Positions 27,435 to 36,040 of a DNA stretch of 64,000 bases are shown here, piece by piece (position 1 is the first letter of the stretch; every line of letters starts with the position of its first letter). A program made the position numbers and the translations under genes. The stretch spans positions 62,001-126,000 of the forward strand of contig JBJMGT010000030.1 of assembly GCA_045807745.1 (NCBI GenBank), in the 5' to 3' direction. The notes beneath the pieces were generated by a model. It searched no databases. It worked only from the letters and a program-made list of their open reading frames with translations, and was not told the origin of the DNA. Origin of the DNA: QHXQ01 sp045807745. Lineage in GTDB: Bacteria; Acidobacteriota; Blastocatellia; Pyrinomonadales; Pyrinomonadaceae.

Positions 27435-29588
27435 GTGAGGAAGTTTCTACCCTCGATATTAATCGCCGCAGTTCTAATTGCCGTGCGCACGCCGCATGCT
27501 GCCGGCAGCCAACATGCATCTGCCCCTTGCGCTGCGGCCGCGTTGCGCGTCGAGCACAAGTTGAAGACGGGCCGCCTCCCAGTCTCCGTCGCGGCCGATG
27601 ATCTCAATCGCGACGGGCGGCGCGATCTGGTCGTGGCCAACAGCGGCTCGGACAACATCTCGGTTTATTGGGGTGACGGTAAGAGTGATTTCACTGCCGC
27701 GCCAAGCATCGGTGTGGGCCAGAGTCCGCGCGCCGTCGCCATCGGCGACTTCAACGCCGACAAACTCTTGGATATCGCCGTCGCAAACTACGGCTCGAAC
27801 AACGTCTCGCTCCTGCTCGGCGATGGGCAAGGGCACTTCACAACGACAGCCGCCGCGCCGGTCGGCGCTGGCCCCGTCGCGCTCGCGGCGGGCGATTTCA
27901 ATGGCGATGGTAAGCTCGATCTTGTCACAGCAAACTCAAAGGCCGACACTGTGTCGGTGCTGCTGGGCAGTGGTAGCGGCGACTTCGCCGCCGCTACCAC
28001 GTTGCGCGTCGGCGGCGAGCCGTTCGCGGTTGTGGCCGATGATGTTAACGCCGACGGCAAGCCTGATCTGGTGGTGGCCAATGCCAGGTCGGGCGATCTG
28101 TATGTGCTGACAGGCGTGGGCGCGGGGCGTTTTGCGGCGGCGGTGCGCTATGCCGCCGGTAAGCGACCGCTCGCCTTGGTTGCAGGTGATTTTAATGCCG
28201 ACCGCCGCCGCGACTTCGCCGTGCTTAACTACGGGACGAACAATCTGACGCTCATCCTCGGTGGTGCGAAAGGCGTGCTCGGCGCGGCCCGGAGTTTTAG
28301 CGCGCCCATCGCGCCCCTCTATGGCGCGCAGGGAGATTTTAACAAGGACGGCCGGGCTGACTTTGCTCTCGTGGACGGCTTGAGTGGCGTTGTGAGCATC
28401 ATGCTCTCGAACGCAGTCGGTGAACTGACGCCGGCGCAGATCACTCTGCCGGGCGCGGAGACTCAACTCTCGTCCGTCGCTGTCGCGGACTTCAATGCCG
28501 ACGGCAACGAAGACTTAGCGGCGTCGAGCGGCGAATCAATTTTTAGTTTGCTGGGAGATGGCAAGGGCAACTTCGCCGCGCCCGACACGTTCCAGATCGG
28601 CGGCGCGGCCGGCATCGTAGTTGGCGACTTCAACGGCGACGGTAAAGCTGACTTGGCCGCGCCCGTCGCCAAGAGTGTGTCGCTCATGCTCGGTGACGGG
28701 AAAGGGAAGTTCGGGCAGCCGGTCAGTTTCCCCGCGGGTGAGGAAGGCGTCGCGCTCACGGCGGGGGATTTCAACGGCGATGGCAAGATGGATTTGGCGA
28801 CCATCAGTCCCAAAGATGTGAACATCGCAGTGCTGCTCAATGACGGGCACAGCGGCTTCGGTAAACCCATCAAGCTCGCTGCGGAGAGAACAGCGCGCGC
28901 CATCATCGCCGCCGACTTCAACCGCGACGGTCATATCGATCTGGCGACGGCCAATGACACAAACAACAGCATCGCTGTCTATCTCGGCGACGGCACGGGC
29001 GCATTCGGCGTGCACAAGAATTATCTGGTTGGCGAGCGCCCCTTCTGGTTGGTCGCCGCCGATTTCAATGGTGACGGCAAACTCGATGTGGCAACCGCCA
29101 ATCAGCATTCGAGCGACGTGTCCGTGATCATGGGCGATGGGCTAGGCGGCTTCACTGCGCCGGTCAATTACACGGTTGGCGTCAACCCGACCACGCTCGC
29201 CCTCGGCGACTTTAATGGCGACGGCCAGTTCGACCTGTTGACGACCGACTACGGCTCACACGGTCTGACGCGGCTGCTCGGCGACGGGCAGGGCGGCTTC
29301 AGCGGCGCGCGCAATTTCGCCGCGCCCGCGCGCCCTTACGGTCTGGCTGTCGGCGATCTGAACGGCGACGCCGTGGCCGATCTGGTCGTCACTGGCACAA
29401 GCACCGGCGAGTTGATGGTGCTCTTAGGCGACCGGCGCGACGACTTCAAAGCCCTGCCGCGCTTAACGGCGGGAAAGAATCTGCGTGGCGGCGCGGTTGG
29501 CGACTTCAACGGTGACAATCTCGCCGATGTCGCAGTGGCGGATTCAGAGTCGGACGAAGTGGTGATCCTGTTGAACGCCTGCCGGTGA
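27435..29588 (+). CDS. Secreted FG-GAP/VCBS repeat protein (14 repeats)
   Basis: The start is GTG 27435 (717 aa), which has agaaagg 7 nt upstream and gives a clean signal peptide (RKFLPSILIAAVLIAV). Upstream in-frame starts would bury the signal. The mature protein consists of about 14 tandem repeats of the type GDFNGDGKxDLxxAN...VSVLLGDGxGxF. These are Ca-binding D-x-D/N-x-D-G loops, each forming a blade as in integrin-alpha propellers, so the chain may build two seven-bladed propellers. No enzymatic domain or sorting tail is visible. A cell-surface or secreted binding role is likely; the ligand is unknown. Confidence 0.8.
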   Translation: MRKFLPSILIAAVLIAVRTPHAAGSQHASAPCAAAALRVEHKLKTGRLPVSVAADDLNRDGRRDLVVANSGSDNISVYWGDGKSDFTAAPSIGVGQSPRAVAIGDFNADKLLDIAVANYGSNNVSLLLGDGQGHFTTTAAAPVGAGPVALAAGDFNGDGKLDLVTANSKADTVSVLLGSGSGDFAAATTLRVGGEPFAVVADDVNADGKPDLVVANARSGDLYVLTGVGAGRFAAAVRYAAGKRPLALVAGDFNADRRRDFAVLNYGTNNLTLILGGAKGVLGAARSFSAPIAPLYGAQGDFNKDGRADFALVDGLSGVVSIMLSNAVGELTPAQITLPGAETQLSSVAVADFNADGNEDLAASSGESIFSLLGDGKGNFAAPDTFQIGGAAGIVVGDFNGDGKADLAAPVAKSVSLMLGDGKGKFGQPVSFPAGEEGVALTAGDFNGDGKMDLATISPKDVNIAVLLNDGHSGFGKPIKLAAERTARAIIAADFNRDGHIDLATANDTNNSIAVYLGDGTGAFGVHKNYLVGERPFWLVAADFNGDGKLDVATANQHSSDVSVIMGDGLGGFTAPVNYTVGVNPTTLALGDFNGDGQFDLLTTDYGSHGLTRLLGDGQGGFSGARNFAAPARPYGLAVGDLNGDAVADLVVTGTSTGELMVLLGDRRDDFKALPRLTAGKNLRGGAVGDFNGDNLADVAVADSESDEVVILLNACR

Positions 29589-30046
29589 GCATGGCCGTTC
29601 AGGTGGGCGGCGTTCAACATGCGGCGCTGTGCCTGACAAGCGCGCCGACCGCGCGGTTGAAAAATGGCACGGTCTCTTGCAGGTCGGACAAGTTAGAGTT
29701 AATATCTGGCACAGTTCAAGGGGGTGCAAGCTGTACTGCTCTCGCTCGGAATTCATGCTTGGCACAACCAAGTCAGCATCGCCCACAATCAACGGCGATA
29801 AATTGCTCGTCAACTTTTGGCTCTAAGTATAGTAGCCCTGCGCATAATCATTCTTTCAGTCTGTATAGATGTGGGGCGGGAGTTTCTACTCCCGAACCTC
29901 ATTCGTCTGCGCTTTCAACTTTCATCTCAGCAGCCTTGCGCCGTTAGCAGCTAACCGCGCGAGCGCCACTGAGTAACCATCGGTTTTCGCTACGCATCTT
30001 TCTCGGAGATTGGGCGCGGCGATTTGACCCCCTCATGGAGAAACAA
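29589..30046. other. Intergenic region with one short hairpin
   Basis: A stretch of about 450 nt between two secreted-protein genes. It holds a 7-bp hairpin (cgggagt/actcccg, 29877-29894) that could help end transcription from upstream. ORFs here are short and lack coding bias. The promoter of the lamin-tail gene presumably lies in the last 150 nt but is not recognisable. Confidence 0.45.
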
Positions 30047-33000
30047 ATGAGAGACGTAAGAACTGTTTCAAACTCCCTCGCCTCATTACTGCCCCAGTCC
30101 AAGACTCGGCGGCAGACGATGCGGGGGCAGATGCGGACAGCGGCCAAGGCCTTTCGGCTAATGTTGAGCTTGACGCTCATCTTTTCCAGTTTCGCGCTCA
30201 GCCCTGCCAGTTTTGCGCAGGCCCCCAAGGGCCGAGCCACAAAGATAAAAACAATTGCTAATGTGCCCGGTCAGTCCGGTAAGACCTACAATCCGACAAA
30301 CCGGTCAATTGAGGTTGCAGCGCCAGTGAACGTGCGCCAACTCGCGGCGCGCGAGGCGCTCGCACCGTCGCCCTTGGATGCGCCGGCAGAGATCAAAGCC
30401 ATCAACGCGCCGAAGGGCGACAAGCCGGAGCACGGCGGCGTGCGGATTGTGCTCCCTGAGAATAAGCCTGCTGCGCCGGCTGTGACCGCGCCCACGCCGT
30501 CTCTAACCGGCGTCTCGCCGGGCCCCGTCAAGACCTTCAAGGGCGAGTTCCTGAGCAGCACGACCATCCCGCCCGACACGATGGGCGCGATCGGCACGAC
30601 CCACGTCGTCACCGTGAGCAACGACCGCATGCGTATCCAGACCCGCGACGGCGTGGAGTTGTCGCGCGTGACGATCAACAGCTTCTGGTCTACGGCCACG
30701 GTCAAAGGTGTAGCCGTAGCCTCCGCCTTTGACACGAAGGTTTACTTCGATCGCTTCAACAGCCGCTTCATCCTCGTCTCGTCGCTTAACGGCCCCGGCA
30801 TCAACTCCGGCGCAGGTGTGGCTGTGACGCAGACCGCCGACCCGACCGGCACGTGGAATCGCTTCACGGTCGCCTCCGACCCGGCATCCACGGCCAGCGC
30901 CGGCCACGCGATTGACTATCCTTCGGTCGGGTTCAATAAGAACTGGATCGTCGTGGACGAGAACACCTTCAATTATAGTGGCACTGCTTTCACCTCATAC
31001 TTCGGCCAGCAAATCTTCATCTTCGACAAGGCCGCCGCTTACGCCAACACGCTCAGCAGCGTCTCGCTGTTCGAGGGGCCGGCCTCGGGCTGCGTCTCGC
31101 CCTTCGAGGGTCAACTCGGCTGCGGCTTCACGATGGCCCCGACCATCAACGAAGAGAACACAACCGACGCGATGTACATGGCCGAGGACTGGGACAACGT
31201 CAGCGGTCAGCTCCGCTTGACCAAGATCACGGGCACGCCTTCGACCCCGGTGCTCACCGTCGGCACGCAGTTCCCGCAGTCAGTTCTGTCTTGGCGCTTC
31301 GACGCCCGGCGCATCGGCACGACCGGCGGCTATACACCGCAGCGGCAATTGCAGGCTTATCTGCCTTCGGGCACGCGCATGATGGCTAACGACTCGCGCA
31401 TCCAGAACGCCGTGCTCCGCAACGGCGCGCTCTGGACGACGCACACCGTCATGCTCGCGTCCACGCCAACCCCGGCGGGCACATCCATCGGCGGGGCGGG
31501 CAATCCCATTATTGACCAACACTGTGCAGTCCAGTGGTGGCAGATCGATCCGTCCATCGAGACGGGCCTTTCGGTGCCGCCGACCCAATTCGGGCGCATT
31601 GAGGACTCCACTGCCGACAACTGCCATGACGGTAACGGCGGCACGCGCACGACCGGCGCTTGCACTTCGACCGCGACGCAAGTCGGCACGTTCTTCGCCT
31701 TCCCGAACATCAGCGTCAACATGACCAACGACGCGATTATCGGCTTCACGATCTTCACGCCCTTCACCTATCCGAACAGCGCCTACGCCATCCGGCGCTC
31801 CGCCGATACAGTTAACATGATGCGCGATCCGGTCGTCTTCCATCCGGGGCAAGCCAACTACAACATCGGCGCAGGCACAGGCGGCACGACCGCCCGCCAG
31901 AACCGTTGGGGCGACTACAGCAGCGCGCAGACCGATCCTCTCAACGACACAAACTTCTGGGTCGTGCAGGAGTACGCCGGCGCGGATCGCGACTTCGGCA
32001 TCGGCATCGCCGGCAACTGGGAGACTTGGTGGGCACAGGTCAATCCGGCCGCGACCGCCCCTTCGACCAGCGGCAACCTGATCATCAGCGAGTTCCGCCT
32101 GCGCGGGCCGCAAGGCATCAACGATGAGTTCGTCGAACTCTACAATCCGGGCGCTTCGCCCGTGTACGTCAGCACGACGGACAACTCGGATGGCTGGGCG
32201 CTCGTTTACAGCGCCGATGGGACGACGGCCACCGGCATCACCGTCATCCCGAACGGCACGGTCATCCCGGCGAAAGGCCATCTCCTTGTCGCGCGCAACC
32301 AAGACCCCGCCAACGGCCCGACCCTCGTGTACAGTCTGAACAGCTATGCCGCTAATCCGGTGCGTGGCGCAGACAGCGATGCTGGCTATGCAATTGACAA
32401 CGCCGACAACGGCGGCTTCGCCATCTTCAAGTCGGCGGTTGCGGCGGGCTGGACGGCAGGAAACCGTATGGACTCCGTCGGCTACAACTCAATTGCCGCC
32501 GGTCTCTTCAAAGAGGGCAACGGCATCCCGGCCATCACTGCTTCCACGCCGACCGGCCAGATGACCTTCTACCGCGACTTGGCGACCGGCGAGCCGAAGG
32601 ACACGGGCGCGAATGAGACCGACTTCGTCTTCGCCGACCCGGTCGTCGAGACGCTCGGCACGACACCGCGCCTCGGCGCTGCGGGGCCTGAGAACCTCGA
32701 CGGTCCTATCCAGCGCAATGCGAGCGTCAAGTCCTCGTATATCGATCCGGGGTGCACAGGCAGCGGCGCGGGGACGACCGCTTGCGCGCGTGTGCGCGAC
32801 TTTACGCCGGTCACCAACGGCCCACAGGGCACACTTGCGCTACGGCGTAAGTTCACCAACTCGACGGGCGCGCCGGTCACGAAACTGCGCTTCCGCGTCG
32901 TGGACGTGACGACGCTGAACAGTCCCGGCGCAGGCCCGACGCAAGCCGATCTGCGCGCGATCAATTCAACGGACATTCCCGCCGCGACGTTGAGCGGTGG

Positions 33001-33205
33001 CGGCACGGTTCTCATCCGCGGTCTGACGCTCGAAGAACCGCCGACGCAAGCGAACGGTGGCGGCGCTAACGCCACCCTCAACGCTGGCGTAATCACGCTC
33101 GCCGCGCCGCTCGCCGCGGGCGCGTCCATCAACGTCAACTTCCTGCTCGGCGTGCAACAGGCCGGCTCTTTCCGCTTCTTCATCAACGTCGAAGCGCTGC
33201 CGTAA
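30047..33205 (+). CDS. Secreted lamin-tail-domain protein sharing a C-terminal domain with the M36 protease
   Basis: The product is 1052 aa from ATG 30047, which has ggag 6 nt upstream (an ATG 12 nt earlier is possible). The N-terminus carries a long signal (AFRLMLSLTLIFSSFALSPASFAQ). Residues about 150-640 form a beta-rich domain (PDTMGAIGTTHVVTVSND, DYPSVGFNKNWIVVDEN, WGDYSSAQTDPLNDTNFWVVQEY), resembling hypothetical exoproteins of gliding and soil bacteria. A lamin-tail domain follows at about residue 680 (LIISEFRLRGPQGINDEFVELYNPG). The last 130 residues (RRKFTNSTGAPVTKLRFRVVD to FRFFINVEALP) are clearly related to the end of the M36 protease. No catalytic site is recognised. Confidence 0.7.
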   Translation: MRDVRTVSNSLASLLPQSKTRRQTMRGQMRTAAKAFRLMLSLTLIFSSFALSPASFAQAPKGRATKIKTIANVPGQSGKTYNPTNRSIEVAAPVNVRQLAAREALAPSPLDAPAEIKAINAPKGDKPEHGGVRIVLPENKPAAPAVTAPTPSLTGVSPGPVKTFKGEFLSSTTIPPDTMGAIGTTHVVTVSNDRMRIQTRDGVELSRVTINSFWSTATVKGVAVASAFDTKVYFDRFNSRFILVSSLNGPGINSGAGVAVTQTADPTGTWNRFTVASDPASTASAGHAIDYPSVGFNKNWIVVDENTFNYSGTAFTSYFGQQIFIFDKAAAYANTLSSVSLFEGPASGCVSPFEGQLGCGFTMAPTINEENTTDAMYMAEDWDNVSGQLRLTKITGTPSTPVLTVGTQFPQSVLSWRFDARRIGTTGGYTPQRQLQAYLPSGTRMMANDSRIQNAVLRNGALWTTHTVMLASTPTPAGTSIGGAGNPIIDQHCAVQWWQIDPSIETGLSVPPTQFGRIEDSTADNCHDGNGGTRTTGACTSTATQVGTFFAFPNISVNMTNDAIIGFTIFTPFTYPNSAYAIRRSADTVNMMRDPVVFHPGQANYNIGAGTGGTTARQNRWGDYSSAQTDPLNDTNFWVVQEYAGADRDFGIGIAGNWETWWAQVNPAATAPSTSGNLIISEFRLRGPQGINDEFVELYNPGASPVYVSTTDNSDGWALVYSADGTTATGITVIPNGTVIPAKGHLLVARNQDPANGPTLVYSLNSYAANPVRGADSDAGYAIDNADNGGFAIFKSAVAAGWTAGNRMDSVGYNSIAAGLFKEGNGIPAITASTPTGQMTFYRDLATGEPKDTGANETDFVFADPVVETLGTTPRLGAAGPENLDGPIQRNASVKSSYIDPGCTGSGAGTTACARVRDFTPVTNGPQGTLALRRKFTNSTGAPVTKLRFRVVDVTTLNSPGAGPTQADLRAINSTDIPAATLSGGGTVLIRGLTLEEPPTQANGGGANATLNAGVITLAAPLAAGASINVNFLLGVQQAGSFRFFINVEALP

Positions 33206-33224
33206 CCGCAAGGTAAAAGATAAC

Positions 33225-33319
33225 AAGGCAGAGGGCGAAAGTTAGAACACGTTGGCGGCTTTATCTGCACAATAGAGTCAGAGCCGCAAGACTTCGTTCT
33301 AACTCTCGCCCTCTGCCTT
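33225..33319. repeat. Inverted repeat, 24-nt arms
   Basis: The arms 33225-33248 and 33296-33319 match as reverse complements at 23 of 24 positions (words aaggcagagggcga / ctctgcctt). Weaker pairing extends outward to about 33209 and 33335. It sits 20 nt after the lamin-tail gene stop and may act as a terminator or 3' mRNA stabiliser. The rest of the gap to 33677 shows no gene. Confidence 0.7.
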
Positions 33320-33677
33320 TGCACTTTTTACTTGCTGAATATTTTACTTGACAGCCTTCTAAACTGCGCCATAATCTCCTTCACGTTCTCCACCGAATCA
33401 TCTTAAACCCCATCCCCTAATTTCAGATCGGGGCACTTAGCGCATACCCCTTGCGGGCTATGTTGTGTGGTTGCTCGCACGCCTCTGCGCTTGGTTCGCC
33501 GCCGCGTCTCTCGGTCATCTAGGGCGTGCCGGGCCGCGCTCGCGTCGTTCCCCACAGTCCGTCCCCTTTGTTCAGCCACATAACGTCACTTCGAAACCGC
33601 GAAATCTCCACTCTTACCCTCGCACGGCTGAGAGATTTCCAGTGCCGCCAACGTCCGCTACAAAGAGGTACACGTAG
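33320..33677. other. Intergenic region upstream of the di-heme oxidoreductase, no gene
   Basis: About 360 nt without convincing coding character. It should contain the promoter of the downstream cytochrome gene. The Shine-Dalgarno aaagaggt is at its end (33662-33669). No repeat, riboswitch or operator was recognised. Confidence 0.45.
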
Positions 33678-35324
33678 ATGAAGCACCTAAAGATTTTCAC
33701 CGTGGTTCTGTTCGCGGCCTTCGCCGCCCTGCTCAACATCAACTCTGCCGTCCACAGTCAGACTGCGGGCGGCGGCAACACCGCCGCGCAGGCCGCGGCG
33801 TCAGCGAGAGCTACTGACGAGGCAAATAAAGTATCCGGCAACAACGTCGTCGCCGCCACCGCCGAGATTGACAACGAGGGCGCAGACCCCAACTCGACGG
33901 CGAATTTCACCTACGACCCGAACGGCCGGCCGCCGGCTGCTGCCTGTCCGACGCCGGCCTGCGGGCCGCATCCTTGGGACGACTGCAACCCGATGGCCTG
34001 CGACCCAGAGGACTTGCCGCCCGACGCGCCCGCGGCCTTCGACAATATGACCAACGGCTTCGTCGGGCAGGGCATCTTCGAAGAAGACAAGGACGCCTTC
34101 AGCAAGGTTGACGAGATCGAGCGGGACGGTCTCGGCCCGGTCTATAACGCCCAATCCTGCCGCGAATGCCACCAGAATCCCGTCACGGGCGCGATCACTC
34201 AGATTACCGAACTGCGCGCCGGGCACAAAGACGCGATGGGCAACTTTATTGACGCGCCCGGCGGTTCGCTCATCAACGACCGCGCTACCAACTCGAAAAT
34301 ACAGGAACGTGTGCCACCGCTCTTTACGGCGGGCATCGTCCCCAAAGACAGCCACACCCCGCAAGACCCGATTGTAAACGAAGAGCCGGAACGGACTTTC
34401 CGCACCGCGCTCAACACGCTGGGCGACGGCTTCGTCGAGGCCATCGCTAACGGCACGCTCCTCGCCATCGCCAACAATCAGCCCGTAGTCAGCAATAACC
34501 AAGTGCACGGGCAGGCGATCCGCGTGCCCGTGCTAGAGACGGCTCCGGGCGATAACAGTCCGCCCGAAACCTTCCCCGGACAGTTCCGCATCGGTCGCTT
34601 CGGCTGGAAGGATCAGCACGCCAGTCTCTTCTCCTTCTCAGGCGATGCCTACCTCAACGAGATGGGGATCACAAACTTCCTCGTGCGCGACGAGAACACT
34701 TCGCTCGGGCGCTTCGTGGGCTTCGGCTCTGGGTTCGACCCGATCCGCGACGACCGGGCCTGCTTGGACGGCTCGGGCGACACCTGCGCCGAAGACATCG
34801 AGCGCGACATTAACGACTTCGCCGAGTTCATGAGGGCGACCAAGGCCCCGCCGCAGGACACGGACATTCAGCAAGACCCGCGGTTCTCCGCGGACGTCGA
34901 GGCGGGGAAGCAACTCTTCTTCCACATGCCCGCCCCGAACGCCCCGACCTTCAGTTGTAGCATCTGCCACGTGCCGGCAATCCTCACCGCCATGCCGGGA
35001 ACGTCGATCAACGGCGGAGAGTTAGAGGTGTCACCATTCCTCGGCAGGAGGGTCATTCACCCGTTCAGCGACTTCCTGCTGCACGACGTGGGCACCAACG
35101 ACCCAATCGTCCAGAACGGCGGGCAGGCCACCAGTGGCAAAGTGCGCACCCCGGCGCTGTGGGGCGTTCGCACCCGCACGCGGCTGATGCACGACGGCGA
35201 TTCGCGCACTTTTCAGGATGCGATCCTGCGCCACCAAGGTGAAGCCGCGCTGGTGACCGCCGCCTTCCGTGCGTTGTCGGAGCCGCAGAAGCGGCAGTTA
35301 ATCACGTTCCTCGAATCTCTGTAG
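33678..35324 (+). CDS. Di-heme c-type oxidoreductase (DHOR / thiol-oxidoreductase-like family)
   Basis: The 548-aa exported protein has a signal peptide (IFTVVLFAAFAALLNI) and two CxxCH heme-c motifs: SCRECH (C161, C164, H165) and CSICH (C427, C430, H431). The spacing and the sequences GPVYNAQSCRECHQNP, FRIGRFGWKDQHASL and VRTPALWGVRTRTRLMHDG are those of the DHOR family. These are distant relatives of MauG/cytochrome c peroxidases with poorly defined substrates. It acts in the periplasm. It stands alone between long intergenic regions, and electrons may be exchanged with the c-type cytochromes encoded elsewhere. Confidence 0.85.
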   Translation: MKHLKIFTVVLFAAFAALLNINSAVHSQTAGGGNTAAQAAASARATDEANKVSGNNVVAATAEIDNEGADPNSTANFTYDPNGRPPAAACPTPACGPHPWDDCNPMACDPEDLPPDAPAAFDNMTNGFVGQGIFEEDKDAFSKVDEIERDGLGPVYNAQSCRECHQNPVTGAITQITELRAGHKDAMGNFIDAPGGSLINDRATNSKIQERVPPLFTAGIVPKDSHTPQDPIVNEEPERTFRTALNTLGDGFVEAIANGTLLAIANNQPVVSNNQVHGQAIRVPVLETAPGDNSPPETFPGQFRIGRFGWKDQHASLFSFSGDAYLNEMGITNFLVRDENTSLGRFVGFGSGFDPIRDDRACLDGSGDTCAEDIERDINDFAEFMRATKAPPQDTDIQQDPRFSADVEAGKQLFFHMPAPNAPTFSCSICHVPAILTAMPGTSINGGELEVSPFLGRRVIHPFSDFLLHDVGTNDPIVQNGGQATSGKVRTPALWGVRTRTRLMHDGDSRTFQDAILRHQGEAALVTAAFRALSEPQKRQLITFLESL

Positions 35325-35406
35325 CTGTCGGGACGACTCCGACGCGAGCGCGGCGAAGCTACAACGTAGATGGAGTTGATGTGCTGGCCACTGTGGCCAC
35401 AATGCC

Positions 35407-35464
35407 GCGAGCGGTAGCGTGCGAGTCTGCTGATGCAGCCACAGACCCGCATGCTACCGCTCGC
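35407..35464. repeat. REP-like palindrome (gcggtagc...gcgggtctg)
   Basis: The arms 35407-35429 and 35442-35464 are reverse complements at 21 of 23 positions. The core GCGGTAGC-NN-GCGGGTCT is shared with the palindrome at 38101-38178. It is immediately preceded by a smaller palindrome (tggccac-t-gtggcca, about 35385-35399). It resembles repetitive extragenic palindromes. No transposase gene is in the window. Confidence 0.7.
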
Positions 35465-35494
35465 AGAACAGGGGCGGACGCTCAACTGTTGCCT

Positions 35495-35857
35495 TTAATA
35501 CAAAGAGGGGCCTGAAGGCAGGTAGCATTCCAGCCGGCCGAAGGGCGCGGTCACAAGCAGGTGCGCGTGTGCGCCTGTGAGCAAAAGCCCGCGCGTGAGG
35601 GTGAAGCGGATCGCGTCGTGATTGATGCCGGGCACGCGCAGGGTGATTGCGCCCGCGCTTGCGGCCGCCGTGCGGCAGGCGTGTGCGAGCACACCCTCGG
35701 CATGTTCCAGCGCGAGCCATGCGACGGGGCCGACCATCTCGCCGTTCATATAGAAATAACCTACGGTCTGCCCCGCGCGTATAACCTGTCGCGCCACGAC
35801 ACGCGGCAGCGCGAGCAGGAAGCGATGATCGACTTCGCGCCGCGTCGCGCGCCGCAA
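35495..35857 (-). pseudogene. C-terminal remnant of a GNAT-family acetyltransferase
   Basis: The 120-aa reading frame resembles the end of GNAT N-acetyltransferases: FYMNGEMVGPVAWLALEHAEG, ITLRVPGINHDAIRFTLTRG, then HLLVTAPFGRLECYLPSGPSLY. It opens only at a TTG two codons after an in-frame TGA. The roughly 180 nt before the peptidase gene at 36041 cannot hold the missing N-terminal half, and other frames there give no GNAT-like sequence. I therefore call it a truncated remnant next to a REP-like palindrome. A short functional protein cannot be excluded. Confidence 0.45.
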
Positions 35858-36040
35858 ACGTCAACTTCGGGGTTGATCACTTGCGCTGGAGAGCGTATAA
35901 GATTCCGGCATCAACTCCTGTTTAGCAGTTTAAGTTTAGAGCATAAAGGCGACCAACGTTGCGGTCTTAAACAGTGTCGCAAGTTCTTCGGGCCGTTCCC
36001 CGCTCTCGTCCGTTATACATCACACGCTCTCGGAGGTCTT

